IMG/VR virus record: IMGVR_UViG_3300006077_000011
Location: 1-40,467 of that record
Strand: one strand, 5' to 3'
Length of the DNA stretch: 40,467 bases
Source of the DNA: a virus
Made by a program: the position numbers and the translations under genes. Within the stretch, counting starts at the first letter, position 1, and each line of letters opens with the position of its first letter. Shown here piece after piece: positions 16,096-24,341 of the stretch. The notes beneath the pieces were generated by a model. The model worked only from the letters and a program-made list of their open reading frames with translations. It made no database searches and had not been told where the DNA came from.

Positions 16096-16500
16096 TTAAA
16101 TCTCGACCCAGACGCCGCTGTCATCCACATCGCGGATAACGCCAGCAACTGAGCGGGTGGAAGTGCCGTTGGTTTTGGCCACGGTTTCGTCGTCGACGAT
16201 GTACGCGCTGTTGCCGATGTCAGCGCGGGTGATTTCATCCGTGCTGGCACTGTTGGCAAACGGGAACACCCCGCGGCGGGTTTCAACGCGCAGATCACCT
16301 GCAGCGCCGTCGCGGTTGTCGACCTGCTCCTGGGCAACGCCCCGAGCGGTCAGCGTGGTTGCGGTTGACCCCGGCACGGCGTTGCCCGATGCATCCAGGC
16401 ACACAATGGAGCCGGCAAAGATGCGGGTGGCTGCAGCGACCGGGTCGCTGTACAGCACGCCATCACGGCGCTTGGTGTTGCGGTCAGCAGTGAGTGCCAT
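16096..16500 (-). CDS. Capsid decoration/cement protein
   Basis: 134 aa, beta-rich protein between protease and major capsid genes. Pattern: ADRNTKRRDGVLYSDPVAAATRIFAG start, then a sandwich of short strands with GSTATTLTARGVAQEQV and ADIGNSAYIVDDETV, ending SVAGVIRDVDDSGVWVEI; these are typical of decoration proteins of Mu-like siphophages (DUF2190-like). Strong AAGGAGG before the start. Expected to bind the outside of the expanded head. Confidence 0.82.
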   Translation of the reverse strand: MALTADRNTKRRDGVLYSDPVAAATRIFAGSIVCLDASGNAVPGSTATTLTARGVAQEQVDNRDGAAGDLRVETRRGVFPFANSASTDEITRADIGNSAYIVDDETVAKTNGTSTRSVAGVIRDVDDSGVWVEI

Positions 16501-16503
16501 GGG

Positions 16504-17601
16504 TTAAGCCTCCTTCTGGGCTTTGAATTGCTCGGCGCTGATGCCGGTCGCCGCGCATACCGCCAGCTCGGCCTCGGTCAGTCCGGTTTCGTTGTCGACC
16601 ACCGGCGCCTTGCCTTTGGTCTGAGTGCTGGTGAGCGCCGCGATCGGCGTGACCGAATCCAGATACGAGGTCAGCGCGGCGACGTTCGACTTGCCCAGCT
16701 CACGTGCCCAAGGCTCCAGCGCTTTGGCCAGGCGACCATCCTCCAGAGCTGCATCAATCAGTTGGGTGACTTCCTTGTCGTCACGCTCCTGCAGGCGGGC
16801 AGTCAGTGCAGCCAGTTGCGTCTGCATTGCTGCCACCTGGTCAACCGGCACGAACTTGGCCGGATCAACAGAGGCGACCTTGGTTTGCAGCGCGGTGCAG
16901 GCGGCGATTACGGCGCCCTGGTCGGCTTTTTCATCCAGCGCAAGGGCTTTGCGCACACTGGTCAGTGGGTCTTCAGCCAGGCGCGCGGTCAGCGCGGTGA
17001 TGGCTGCTTGTTCGGTTGTGGTTTCGGGCAAGCCGAGCGCGGCGAGCAGCGCTTTGAGCAGTTCATTCACGGAGTCATCCTCGGGTTGGTGAAACCCGAA
17101 CGTGGCCGCGGCCAGCAGGGTCATTTCCTGCAGGCCGTGGATCGCCGGGTTGTTGGTAATGGCACCCATGTGCAGCTCGACCACTTCGCCGGTGGTGCCG
17201 TTGTACTCAAACACCGGGCTGAAGAAGCGGTACTCCTTCTTCTTGCGGTGCTCCAGTGCGGGGTCGGTCAACTCAGCGATGGCAAACAAGCCGACGCCTT
17301 CCTCCCATTCCAGGGATTGGAACCAGCCTGCGGCCGGAGCCGGCTGGCCGTTCTTTTCCTTGTTCAGGGTCTGGTGTTCGTAGTCGAGCACCAGCGGCTG
17401 GACGCGAGCGTTGAAGCGTTCAATCACCCGCTGCGCGATGCTGGCGTCGATGTACCAGCCCGGCACGTCGATCTGGCGACCGTCAGCCGGACGAAAGAAT
17501 CCAGCCGGCGTCACCTGAATGCGGACCAGGTTGCCGTTGGCAGCCTCCGGCATCTGAAACGAGCACGGGGCAATGGCGAAGTGGGAGAGATGTCTTTTCA
17601 T
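16504..17601 (-). CDS. Head maturation protease with scaffold C-terminus (Mu gpI/gpZ-like)
   Basis: 365 aa. N-terminal half is the Mu-like protease: GWYIDASIAQRVIERFN, LVLDYEHQTL, PAAGWFQSLEW, YRFFSPVFEYN and HMGAITNNPAIHG are the family landmarks. The C-terminal half is helical and low in aromatics, fitting the internal scaffold, which in Mu is also made separately from an internal start. I place the start at ATG 17601 (MKRHLSHFAIAPCSF). The frame stays open upstream to 17649, but that part only translates the regulatory repeat. No strong Shine-Dalgarno is visible before 17601. Confidence 0.92.
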   Translation of the reverse strand: MKRHLSHFAIAPCSFQMPEAANGNLVRIQVTPAGFFRPADGRQIDVPGWYIDASIAQRVIERFNARVQPLVLDYEHQTLNKEKNGQPAPAAGWFQSLEWEEGVGLFAIAELTDPALEHRKKKEYRFFSPVFEYNGTTGEVVELHMGAITNNPAIHGLQEMTLLAAATFGFHQPEDDSVNELLKALLAALGLPETTTEQAAITALTARLAEDPLTSVRKALALDEKADQGAVIAACTALQTKVASVDPAKFVPVDQVAAMQTQLAALTARLQERDDKEVTQLIDAALEDGRLAKALEPWARELGKSNVAALTSYLDSVTPIAALTSTQTKGKAPVVDNETGLTEAELAVCAATGISAEQFKAQKEA

Positions 17602-17634
17602 GGGGCCATGATTGGCCCTGCGGGAGCGTTTGTA

Positions 17635-17652
17635 TTTTTGCGGGCGCAAAAA
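17635..17652 (-). promoter_or_regulatory. Late regulatory inverted repeat, copy B (before protease gene)
   Basis: TTTTTGC-GGGC-GCAAAAA, perfect 7-bp arms, about 35 bp upstream of the protease ATG. The - strand continues with ATACA as in copy C. Candidate activator site for the head operon. Confidence 0.65.
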
Positions 17653-17718
17653 TCAGCAGGCGGGGAATTTCAGTCTGCAGATGCAGGTGAGAGCACAACC
17701 GAGGCAAAGGAGTGGCGC

Positions 17719-17737
17719 TAAACGCGTTTATAAACGC
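17719..17737. repeat. Overlapping palindromes in the G-I gap
   Basis: TAAACGCGTTTA (17719..17730) and GCGTTTATAAACGC (17724..17737) are both perfect palindromes sharing seven bases. The non-coding gap between the gpG and protease genes (17602..17811) lies about 1.2 kb from the prophage midpoint. In Mu the same gap holds the strong gyrase site. No gene is seen in this gap. Confidence 0.7.
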
Positions 17738-17782
17738 TAAATCAGCGTGAAACGGGGTTTGGTGCGAGCATCCGTAGCCGGT

Positions 17783-17813
17783 AAACGCCCTCAGGGGCTT
17801 CTGCGGGCGTTTT
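17783..17813. terminator. Hairpin at the end of the gpG gene, possible terminator
   Basis: AAACGCCC (17783..17790) pairs with GGGCGTTT (17805..17812) around a 14-base loop, overlapping the gpG stop. The T-run is better on the + strand (TTTT) than on the - strand, so leftward termination is likely but not strong. Confidence 0.55.
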
Positions 17814-18384
17814 AGGGGCTTGCGCCAAAACCGGCCTTGCGGATGTAGTCGAGAGCGATATTGGTCAGTTCTTCGCTATCAGTGTCACTGGTACCCAGCC
17901 ACGGCCGGGCCGGGATCTGGATCGAGTAGTTGCCAATGGTCACCCACTGGGCAAAGTTGCTTTTGCGCTTCGGTACGAATCGATTGCCGATCGCGCCGCT
18001 GCGTTCCTGTTTGAAGTATGCCTGCTGGCTGCGGGCAGCAACATCGATGGTGCCGCCGAAGTGGTGAATGGCCGCATAGACCCGGTTACTCCCAAACAGC
18101 AGCTCGCCGCCGTTCACCTGGTAGACCAGGGTGTTCTTCAGGTAGCCATCAGCCTGCAGGATCTTGTCTCTGTTTTTCTTCTTGCGGCGCTGGTAGGCCG
18201 GGCTCAGCGCCTGCCAAGGCTTGCCGTCTGGTGAGGTCTGGCTGGCGAAGCGCTGATCGTGGGCAATCAGCAGGTACTCGCCCATGCTGCGCAGCAGTGG
18301 CGACGGGTCGCCTAGCGCCTGCGCGGCCTGGTTGATGATCGCCAGCGCCTGGCTGTTGTCGAATTCGAGTGTGGCACCTGCCAT
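17812..18384 (-). CDS. Virion morphogenesis protein (Mu gpG / P2 gpS family)
   Basis: 190 aa. Family signatures: LLRSMGEYLLIAHDQRF near the start, then PWQALSPAYQRRKKK, LQADGYLKNTLVYQV, SNRVYAAIHHFGG and the C-terminal PARPWLGTSD. These mark the phage_tail_S/gpG group needed for tail or head-tail completion. AGGAT lies before the ATG. It ends the packaging/portal transcript just before a hairpin and the non-coding G-I gap. Confidence 0.93.
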   Translation of the reverse strand: MAGATLEFDNSQALAIINQAAQALGDPSPLLRSMGEYLLIAHDQRFASQTSPDGKPWQALSPAYQRRKKKNRDKILQADGYLKNTLVYQVNGGELLFGSNRVYAAIHHFGGTIDVAARSQQAYFKQERSGAIGNRFVPKRKSNFAQWVTIGNYSIQIPARPWLGTSDTDSEELTNIALDYIRKAGFGASP

Positions 18385-18455
18385 GGGTTGATCCTATACT
18401 GTGGCCAAGCTGCTGCGTGGGGTTCCCGGCTATTGAACATCCAAGCGCGGCAGTG

Positions 18456-18475
18456 CCAGGGGTGCCGGCCCCTGG
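18456..18475. repeat. Intercistronic stem-loop between MuF and gpG genes
   Basis: CCAGGGG and CCCCTGG are perfect 7-bp arms around a six-base loop, starting right after the MuF stop codon region. No T-tract follows. It may slow or stabilise the transcript in the 92-base gap; nothing else is seen in that gap. Confidence 0.5.
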
Positions 18476-18476
18476 C

Positions 18477-19715
18477 TCATTCTTCCCGCCTGTATAACCG
18501 CACGCCCACCCGCATATCGTTGATGTCTTGCTCTGGTCGAAACGTCGTTACACCAGACCAACCGTCTACGCCCAGCTCAAACACGGCCAGCATTGGCGTC
18601 GACTCACCCTCTACCAGGTACTGCGCAACATAGCGGCGCCGAACCACGGCCTTTTTCTGCCCGTGATGCCATTCCACTCGTGCCCAGATCTCATCTGGCA
18701 ACCGCAGGGCCGCGGCCAGCAGTGCCATGAAGGGGCCGCGCTCGTTCTTCATCGACTTGAGCTGGCCTTTGGCGTTGGTGAATAGCTCGCTACCAACCAC
18801 CAGGCGCTCGCCCAGCACATCCCGGAAGACCACTGGAGTATCCATATCAGCACCGAACGCCTGCAGGAATGCCTCGGCGTAATCTTGCGCCGGCAGGTTG
18901 GGTGGCAGCAGGCCCGCTGGCGCCGGCCGGGGCGTCGGCAGCTCGTCTGATGGCCGCGTATTGGGTAAGCCCGGCCCGCCGGTCGAACCCGGCAATGGTG
19001 GGTCGGGCCGCTCCGGCGGGATCTGGCTATTCAGCCGTGATTGGCCCGGCACGTACTCAAAGCCGGGGTCGATGCCCTTGGGCACCTCCACCACGCGCGG
19101 CCCGTTGGGGCTGCGCTGGCCGATGATGCGTTGTTCCATGACGATGGGCGGCGCGGTGTCTGGCCCGGTCTTGCCCATACGTTCAAGGTCGCGCTGACTC
19201 AGGGCGCGCACGCTGCACTGGCAGCCCCAGGCGTTGATCGGGAAGTGGTACTGCCACCACGGGTCGCTCCAGTGCAGGATCATCCCGTTCCAGGCTTCGT
19301 GCTCCGGGCGCGGGTGTTCCACCGCATCGCTGTGGATGTACTGCCAGTAGGGGCGCTCCTCGCGCACGGCCATCAGCTGCTCGTAGCGGCCGGCCATGTA
19401 GCTGCTGCGCAGGTTGGTCTCGTAGATCACCCGGCTGCGCCAGTTGCGGCCGCCGTTGTAGCTCCAGCCATGACGCGCGACGATGGCGTCGAACTCGCGG
19501 CGGAACTCCTCAAGGCTGGTGCCGCCGGTGATGGCTTTCTCCACCGCCTGGCGAAAATCGGCCACCAGCTCGTCGCGGTTGGCACCGGCTACCACAAACG
19601 CGTAGTCGTGCTCGCGGGTGTAGATATCGGTCCAGGACTCGGTCGGCAGGTTGAGCTTACGGCGCAGGAACTCGTTCTGCTCGCGGAACGGCAGGCTGAC
19701 AGCGCTAACGGCCAC
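18477..19715 (-). CDS. MuF-type head morphogenesis protein (Mu gp30/SPP1 gp7-like)
   Basis: 412 aa minor head protein that works with the portal. Seen: EEFRREFDAIVARHGWSYNG, then RVIYETNLRSSYMAGRYEQL and the MuF-domain core YWQYIHSDAVEHPRPEHEAWNG, HFPINAWGCQCSVRALSQRDL with the Cys pair WGCQC, all typical of this family. The C-terminal 150 residues (FRDVLGERLVVGSELF and onward) resemble phage-barnase-EndoU-type or related MuF-linked C-terminal domains (about residues 290 to 410), which is seen in several MuF proteins. It overlaps the portal gene by 11 bases. Confidence 0.92.
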   Translation of the reverse strand: MAVSAVSLPFREQNEFLRRKLNLPTESWTDIYTREHDYAFVVAGANRDELVADFRQAVEKAITGGTSLEEFRREFDAIVARHGWSYNGGRNWRSRVIYETNLRSSYMAGRYEQLMAVREERPYWQYIHSDAVEHPRPEHEAWNGMILHWSDPWWQYHFPINAWGCQCSVRALSQRDLERMGKTGPDTAPPIVMEQRIIGQRSPNGPRVVEVPKGIDPGFEYVPGQSRLNSQIPPERPDPPLPGSTGGPGLPNTRPSDELPTPRPAPAGLLPPNLPAQDYAEAFLQAFGADMDTPVVFRDVLGERLVVGSELFTNAKGQLKSMKNERGPFMALLAAALRLPDEIWARVEWHHGQKKAVVRRRYVAQYLVEGESTPMLAVFELGVDGWSGVTTFRPEQDINDMRVGVRLYRREE

Positions 19716-21264
19716 GGGCGGCCTCCTCGATGATATCCAGTCGGCCCTGCAGGGCCGCTGCAGCCAGCGCCTGCGCCATACCCTCGGCGTACTGCTCGAT
19801 GCTCATGCCCGGCAGCAGGTTGGCCAGCCCATCGCGGATCTGCTCCAGGCTGTCTGCTCGCTCCACAAGCTGGCGGATCTGCTCGATCCAGGTCGCGGTC
19901 GCCGGCTGTAGGTGATCGTCCAGCCGGTCGGCTGCAGTGAGTGCGCCTTGTTGCGCGGTGGCCGCTGCGGTCTTTGTGGCCGGCTCTGCCTCTGGCGCGG
20001 GGGCTTTCTGCGGCGGCTGAAGCACGTCTTCGTTGCCCTCTGGCTCAGGGATGCCAAGGCGCTCCTGTGCCCACTGGCGTGGCACCTGAATGCCCAGCGC
20101 GGTCAGTTTGGGCAGTGCGTCAGCGTAGTACTTGAGGTCTTCCGGTTCCTGCAGGTCGAACTTGAATCGCGGGCAGCGCTCCCAGTTGATCACCAGGCCG
20201 TTGAGCAGCGCGATCGGGTAAATCAGGTCGCGGCTGAGCGTCTTGGCCACCTGCTTGGCGTCAGAGTCGCGCAGTTCCTTGCGCACCTCGTTGTGGACGT
20301 TGCCCAGGGCGTTGGTGCTGCTCGCGCCATCGGCCTGGCTGGTCAGGGTGCCGCCGAGGATGGCTTTGCTCTGCGTCTTCTCGCACCACTCGATCATCAG
20401 CTTGAATGCAGCCGGGTCGCCCTCGGCCGCGTTGAGAAACTCCAGCTCCATGCCGTTCGGGATGATGCCGGCGGCGTTGTGGCCCAGGGCTGCCAGCGCG
20501 CGCAGCAGGGTCAGCTTCTCCGCTTGGGTAGCGCCGCTGGGGTACTTGCCCACGCGCATAGGGATGCCGTAGATCTCCAGAAACTCGGCCAGGTCGCCCA
20601 CGCTGTAGTTCTTGAACAGGTATGGCCACACCAGCACGCGGAACAGCGCAGAGCGCTCCAGGTACCCGCTTTTGGCGCGGTGCGCGTGGGTAATCCAGCC
20701 GAAGGGCTGCAGAGCCTCACCACCGGCCGAGCCGCGCAGGCGGATCTCCTGCCGCACGCCACGCGCCAGTTGGAACCAGCTCTGCGGGCGGTGATCGATG
20801 TGGCGCGGCAGCCAGATGCCGGCGGAGTGCTGCCACTCGATCTCCTGGCAGACGAAGCCTTTGCCGATCGCGTCGGTGGTGTCGAACAGAACCTCCTCAA
20901 AGTCATCCAGCCCCTGCAGCAGGCTGTACAGCTCGGCTGCGGCCTTCTTCTCGGCAGCGGTGGCGTTGTCTGGCGGCACAATGTCCCACTCAAGCCCGGT
21001 GATTGCGCGGCGGCGCTTGGACATCTCCGACATGATGTGGCCGTCTTTCTCTTCCATGTCCTCGAACAGCTCGAACTGCGCTACCACGTCGCCTTGCTCT
21101 GCGCCGTCGAGGATGCTGGCCAGCTTGGACGGCGTAAGCCCGCGGGACGGGTGGCCGCCCACTTCGTGGTGCAGGCTGGTCAGGTGTGCGGTCTGCGGCT
21201 CGCGCAGATCCTCGGTGCGCAGCGGCTGGCCGTCTGGGCCGAGGATGCGTGAAGTGGTCACCAT
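19705..21264 (-). CDS. Portal protein (DUF935, Mu gp29-like)
   Basis: 519 aa, forming the dodecameric vertex through which DNA is packed. Seen: SRILGPDGQPL start, SKLASILDGAEQGDVVAQFELFEDMEEKDGHIMSEMSKRRRAI as the DUF935 signature (about residues 46 to 87), WDIVPPDNAT, FVCQEIEW, and GIPMRVGKYPSGA with the following clip/stem region. The C-terminus is helical and Gln/Ala-rich. Start overlaps the terminase stop by seven bases; end overlaps the MuF gene by 11. Order terminase-portal-MuF-gpG matches Mu. Confidence 0.95.
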   Translation of the reverse strand: MVTTSRILGPDGQPLRTEDLREPQTAHLTSLHHEVGGHPSRGLTPSKLASILDGAEQGDVVAQFELFEDMEEKDGHIMSEMSKRRRAITGLEWDIVPPDNATAAEKKAAAELYSLLQGLDDFEEVLFDTTDAIGKGFVCQEIEWQHSAGIWLPRHIDHRPQSWFQLARGVRQEIRLRGSAGGEALQPFGWITHAHRAKSGYLERSALFRVLVWPYLFKNYSVGDLAEFLEIYGIPMRVGKYPSGATQAEKLTLLRALAALGHNAAGIIPNGMELEFLNAAEGDPAAFKLMIEWCEKTQSKAILGGTLTSQADGASSTNALGNVHNEVRKELRDSDAKQVAKTLSRDLIYPIALLNGLVINWERCPRFKFDLQEPEDLKYYADALPKLTALGIQVPRQWAQERLGIPEPEGNEDVLQPPQKAPAPEAEPATKTAAATAQQGALTAADRLDDHLQPATATWIEQIRQLVERADSLEQIRDGLANLLPGMSIEQYAEGMAQALAAAALQGRLDIIEEAARGR

Positions 21265-22916
21265 GCTGATTGCTCCGGCAGGTCGATATCGGTGTCATCG
21301 GCGTCGAGGTTGTCGAAGCCGCGGGAGTGTTTGGGTACGGCGGTAAAGTCGATCTCAGTGCCGTCCATGAAGCTGGCGCGCACAGCCATCACCAGGCCGA
21401 CCGCAAAGTCGCCGTGGCGCTTGCCTTTGCCGCTCTGGGATTCCAGATCCTTCTTGCGGCCCTTGTCGATCACCGGGACGCCGGCCTCGACCTTGATCGA
21501 CAGCAGGTCATCGAGGACAGTCTGGTGGCGTGGAACCTCGATGTTCAGCGCCTCAAACTCGCCTTTCAGCTTGGGCAGCCACTCGTGGTACCAGGACTGC
21601 GACAGGTGCACCTGGTCAACAGCCTGGCTGCCGTACTTGAGCGCGGCCTGCTCGGCCAGGTAGCCGCCGTTGCCGGTGGCGTCGAATGCCAGGCCGCCGC
21701 GTCGAGGCAGCCGCTCACAGATGAAGAACATCACCTGGCGCTGCTGCTCGTAGGTCACGTTGCGCAGCTCGACGGTAAAGGGCACGCGCTTGCGCAGGTC
21801 CGGCCGGATGGCCATCGGCACGAACACGGTCAGGTCACCCCGGCGGGCAAAGTCCTCGCCGAACACATGGCGGTCGCGCGGGTTGAGCCGCGCCAGTTCT
21901 GGCAGCAGGTTCTCAGTACACCACTGCTCGATCTCGGCCTCGCGCATGGCCGGGGTCCATTCCTCAAAGCCTGCAGGTGCCTCGTAGCGGTAAATGCGGA
22001 TCGAGCGGTCCGCCACCATGCCTTGCTCGATGAGCACGCGCGACAGGTACGCGCCGCCGGACTTCTTGGGCACGCAGCCGTACTCTTCGTCGGCGCTCTC
22101 GGTATTGGGGGCGTTTTTGTACAGGCCATCGCGCCACTTTTTCTCGGCTTCTGCTGACCAGGTCTGGCCGGTGACAAAGCAGATCCGCTTGTACAGGCCC
22201 TCGGCGATCGCATCATCCAATGTGATGCGGTGGACGCTGTAGTCCTTGCGGCCCTCGCGGGCATCCTGGATGTAGCCGTTGAACGCGTTGTCCACGCCGT
22301 TGTGGGTGCTGATCAGGCGAACCTTGTTGCCCCACATGGTCAGAGCCAGCGCCGCCTTCAGCAGCTCTTCCAGCGACTCATGGAACGCCGCCTCATCGAT
22401 CACTACGTCGCCCTGCAGGCCGCGCAGGTTGCTCGGCCGGCTGCTGAGCGCCTGGATCTTCCGTCCGGTCTTGGGGAACCGGATCATGTAGGTGAGGATT
22501 TCTTCCTTCTTGCCGTCATCCCAGAACGTCTGCTCGTAGACGTCGGCCTCGGCCAGCTCGTTGAAGGCGCGGGCGAACAGCGCGCAGGCGGCGATGTATT
22601 CCAGCGCCATCTCCTGCTTGCTGCCCACGTAGAAGGTGTTGCAGCCGCCGCGGCGTTTCGGCTTTGCCGCGTTGACCACGTTGCGGCCGGCCTCCGCCCA
22701 GGTGAGACCAGTGCGGCGCGACTTCTCCGCGATCATGATCTGGCTCTCGTCCTCAAACCAGCGCTGTTGGTACCCGAGGAACACCGGCTCGTTTGCGGCG
22801 ACTGCTTCTGCAATGTCCTGCGGCACTTCAACGCCGTGCAGGGCCATTTCCTCTGCAAGGTCGATCTTGCGCGGGGCGCTGACGGCGGCAAGCGGCTTGG
22901 CGGGAGGCAGGACCAT
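21258..22916 (-). CDS. Terminase large subunit (Mu gp28-like)
   Basis: 552 aa ATP-driven packaging motor and nuclease. Seen: an adenine-binding and Walker A-like region around QQRWFEDESQIMIAEKSRRTGLTWAEAGR, shortened here by naming SRRTGLTW as the P-loop variant; Walker B-type VVIDEAAFHE; coupling segment LISTHNG; and an RNase H-like nuclease part with FGEDFARRGDL and LAFDATGNGG supplying acidic residues. The start ATG shares one base with the stop of the small-subunit gene (TGATG). In Mu-type phages packaging is headful from integrated copies, taking host DNA at the ends. Confidence 0.95.
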   Translation of the reverse strand: MVLPPAKPLAAVSAPRKIDLAEEMALHGVEVPQDIAEAVAANEPVFLGYQQRWFEDESQIMIAEKSRRTGLTWAEAGRNVVNAAKPKRRGGCNTFYVGSKQEMALEYIAACALFARAFNELAEADVYEQTFWDDGKKEEILTYMIRFPKTGRKIQALSSRPSNLRGLQGDVVIDEAAFHESLEELLKAALALTMWGNKVRLISTHNGVDNAFNGYIQDAREGRKDYSVHRITLDDAIAEGLYKRICFVTGQTWSAEAEKKWRDGLYKNAPNTESADEEYGCVPKKSGGAYLSRVLIEQGMVADRSIRIYRYEAPAGFEEWTPAMREAEIEQWCTENLLPELARLNPRDRHVFGEDFARRGDLTVFVPMAIRPDLRKRVPFTVELRNVTYEQQRQVMFFICERLPRRGGLAFDATGNGGYLAEQAALKYGSQAVDQVHLSQSWYHEWLPKLKGEFEALNIEVPRHQTVLDDLLSIKVEAGVPVIDKGRKKDLESQSGKGKRHGDFAVGLVMAVRASFMDGTEIDFTAVPKHSRGFDNLDADDTDIDLPEQSAW

Positions 22917-23464
22917 CAGGCTTTACCCAGCAGAATGTTGCGGATGCGGCTTTCCAGCTGCTCGCTCATGCCGTCGCTGCCGCGCATCTCTTCCAGGCGC
23001 TGCTCCTGCTCCTGGATTAATGCCTCGCGGGCTTCGCGCTCGATCGCCTTGCGCTCCTCGCGGCTGACCTTGCGGGCGGCGAGCACGTCTTTGGCGGCGC
23101 GCGCCAGTTTGCGCACGTCATCAACCGTGGTCTCTTCGTCGATCTGCGCGCCCAGGGCGGCATGGGTTGTCAGCGTGGTGATGGACTGCACCATCAGCGC
23201 GCCGGCCTTGTCGTCCGGGTTCTCGCCCAGCTCCTCGACCAGCAGGCTGGCCATGGCCTGCTGCTCGCGCAGGCGCTTGCTCATCTCATCGAAGCTGACC
23301 TTGTAGCGGCCAACGGCTGAGCGGCTGGGTTTGTCGGATTGGGGGAACTGCTCGTGCAGGTCCTCGATCAGCTCATCGAGCGTCATGCGGTTTTCACGCA
23401 GGCGGCGCTCAATGTGGGACCGGACGCCTGGGTCCAGCTTGTCGATGCTCGATTTTCGGCCCAT
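22916..23464 (-). CDS. DUF3486 protein, likely small terminase (Mu gp27-like)
   Basis: 182 aa. N-terminal helix-turn-helix region (GRKSSIDKLDPGVRSHIERRL, then MTLDELIEDL, SAVGRYKVSF) is the DUF3486 signature; the rest is helical, with a Lys/Arg/Glu-rich coiled stretch and an oligomerising appearance. It lies directly before the large terminase, fitting a DNA-recognition role in packaging. AGGAG lies seven bases before the ATG. Confidence 0.9.
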   Translation of the reverse strand: MGRKSSIDKLDPGVRSHIERRLRENRMTLDELIEDLHEQFPQSDKPSRSAVGRYKVSFDEMSKRLREQQAMASLLVEELGENPDDKAGALMVQSITTLTTHAALGAQIDEETTVDDVRKLARAAKDVLAARKVSREERKAIEREAREALIQEQEQRLEEMRGSDGMSEQLESRIRNILLGKA

Positions 23465-23466
23465 GG

Positions 23467-23766
23467 TCAGGCTCCTGGACGCTTCACGCCATCAACGCGA
23501 GCACGGCCCGCTGCGACGTCGGAGCCGCGCTCAGTCAGCTTGGCCAGCAGCACCGCTCCGTCGCTCACGTCATCGAGCACAACCAGCTGCTGCTCCTCCA
23601 GCCAACGCAGTTCGGACTTGACCTGGTCCCGGCTGGGTTCGTGCCCCCATTCCTGCAGCACGGCATGCAACACCGAGCTGTTGGCCCGGTAGGTGGGCAT
23701 TTCCGCCAGGATGCGCAGGATCACCAGGCGGCGGTCTTCGCTGAGAAAGTTGGCGTATTTGCTCAT
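23467..23766 (-). CDS. Mu gp26-like winged-helix protein (VpaChn25_0724 family)
   Basis: 99 aa. Landmarks: FLSEDRRLVILRILAEMP, then VLHAVLQEWGHEPSRDQVKSELRWLEEQQLV, described as an N-terminal helix pair plus a winged helix (about residues 9 to 65), and VLLAKLTERGSDVAAGR near the end. This matches a small family encoded beside the terminase in Mu-like phages. It overlaps the DUF2730 gene by four bases. Function is not established; regulation or packaging is possible. Confidence 0.87.
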   Translation of the reverse strand: MSKYANFLSEDRRLVILRILAEMPTYRANSSVLHAVLQEWGHEPSRDQVKSELRWLEEQQLVVLDDVSDGAVLLAKLTERGSDVAAGRARVDGVKRPGA

Positions 23767-24083
23767 TGAGCCCTCGCATTCAGTAGGTAGTCATTGATTC
23801 GGTCGACAGATCTGGCCAAAGGGGCCAGTTCCCGAGCCACCCCCGCAAGCTCTGCCTTGATGGCCTTCATGTCCCCGGCCAGCTCGGACATTTGGTGGCT
23901 GTCTGGCATGTGCAGCAGCTGCTGCTCCAGCGTGAGGATTCGGGAGTCTTGGCTGCTGAGCCGTTGGGCCAACGCCTCGGCATCGGCCTTGGAACTGGAT
24001 TTACGCGCGGCGGCAATCGAGAAGATGCCCACGGCGACGGTGAACACGAACTGGCCGGCACGGATGAGCAAGTCGATTTCCAT
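23763..24083 (-). CDS. DUF2730 protein (Mu gp25-like)
   Basis: 106 aa. One N-terminal membrane segment (about residues 10 to 26, FVFTVAVGIFSIAAA), then a long helical, coiled-coil-like stretch (RLSSQDSRILTLEQQLLHMP, MKAIKAELAGVARELAPLARSVDRIN described by its heptads). This is the DUF2730/Mu gp25 pattern. It begins directly after the o-spanin stop. Role unknown; membrane anchoring suggests a link to lysis rather than to packaging. Confidence 0.87.
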   Translation of the reverse strand: MEIDLLIRAGQFVFTVAVGIFSIAAARKSSSKADAEALAQRLSSQDSRILTLEQQLLHMPDSHQMSELAGDMKAIKAELAGVARELAPLARSVDRINDYLLNARAQ

Positions 24084-24341
24084 TCAGCGTTTCTCCTGCA
24101 GGTAGTTCACCAGCTCGACCAGCCGGCCCCCGCAGAGGCCATACAGGTCGTACATTTGCTTCAGCGTCAGCAATGCCGCATCTGCGCTGTTGTCATTCAT
24201 CGCCACCGGCGGTGGGCACGGCACCGCCAAGGCCGCTGGCAGCGGCTTCTGCTGCACGATCACGGGCGGCGGTGGTGTGGCGCATGCTGTCATCATCAAA
24301 GCGGCACTGAGCACGCTCAGCAGCAGTACGGTCGAGCGCAT
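24084..24341 (-). CDS. Outer-membrane spanin lipoprotein (Rz1-like)
   Basis: 85 aa. Signal peptide VLLLSVLSAALMM followed by lipobox TAC (mature Cys at residue 20) and a Pro-rich stretch TPPPPVIVQQKPLP, as in Rz1-type o-spanins. The start lies inside the i-spanin gene in another frame, and the gene runs 109 bases past it, so this is an overlapping, not fully nested, arrangement. It pairs with the inner-membrane spanin to fuse inner and outer membranes in the last step of lysis. Confidence 0.9.
   Translation of the reverse strand: MRSTVLLLSVLSAALMMTACATPPPPVIVQQKPLPAALAVPCPPPVAMNDNSADAALLTLKQMYDLYGLCGGRLVELVNYLQEKR

Noticed and set aside
17602-17811. Anti-CRISPR locus in the G-I gap
   Set aside because: Some Pseudomonas transposable phages carry anti-CRISPR genes near here, but this gap has no frame longer than a few codons with a start; only regulatory sequence is present.
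19912-21252. Long rightward frame (446 codons) opposite the portal gene
   Set aside because: A codon-bias shadow of a GC-rich gene: no family features, and the leftward frame is an unmistakable DUF935 portal. The same applies to long frames opposite capsid, protease and terminase genes.
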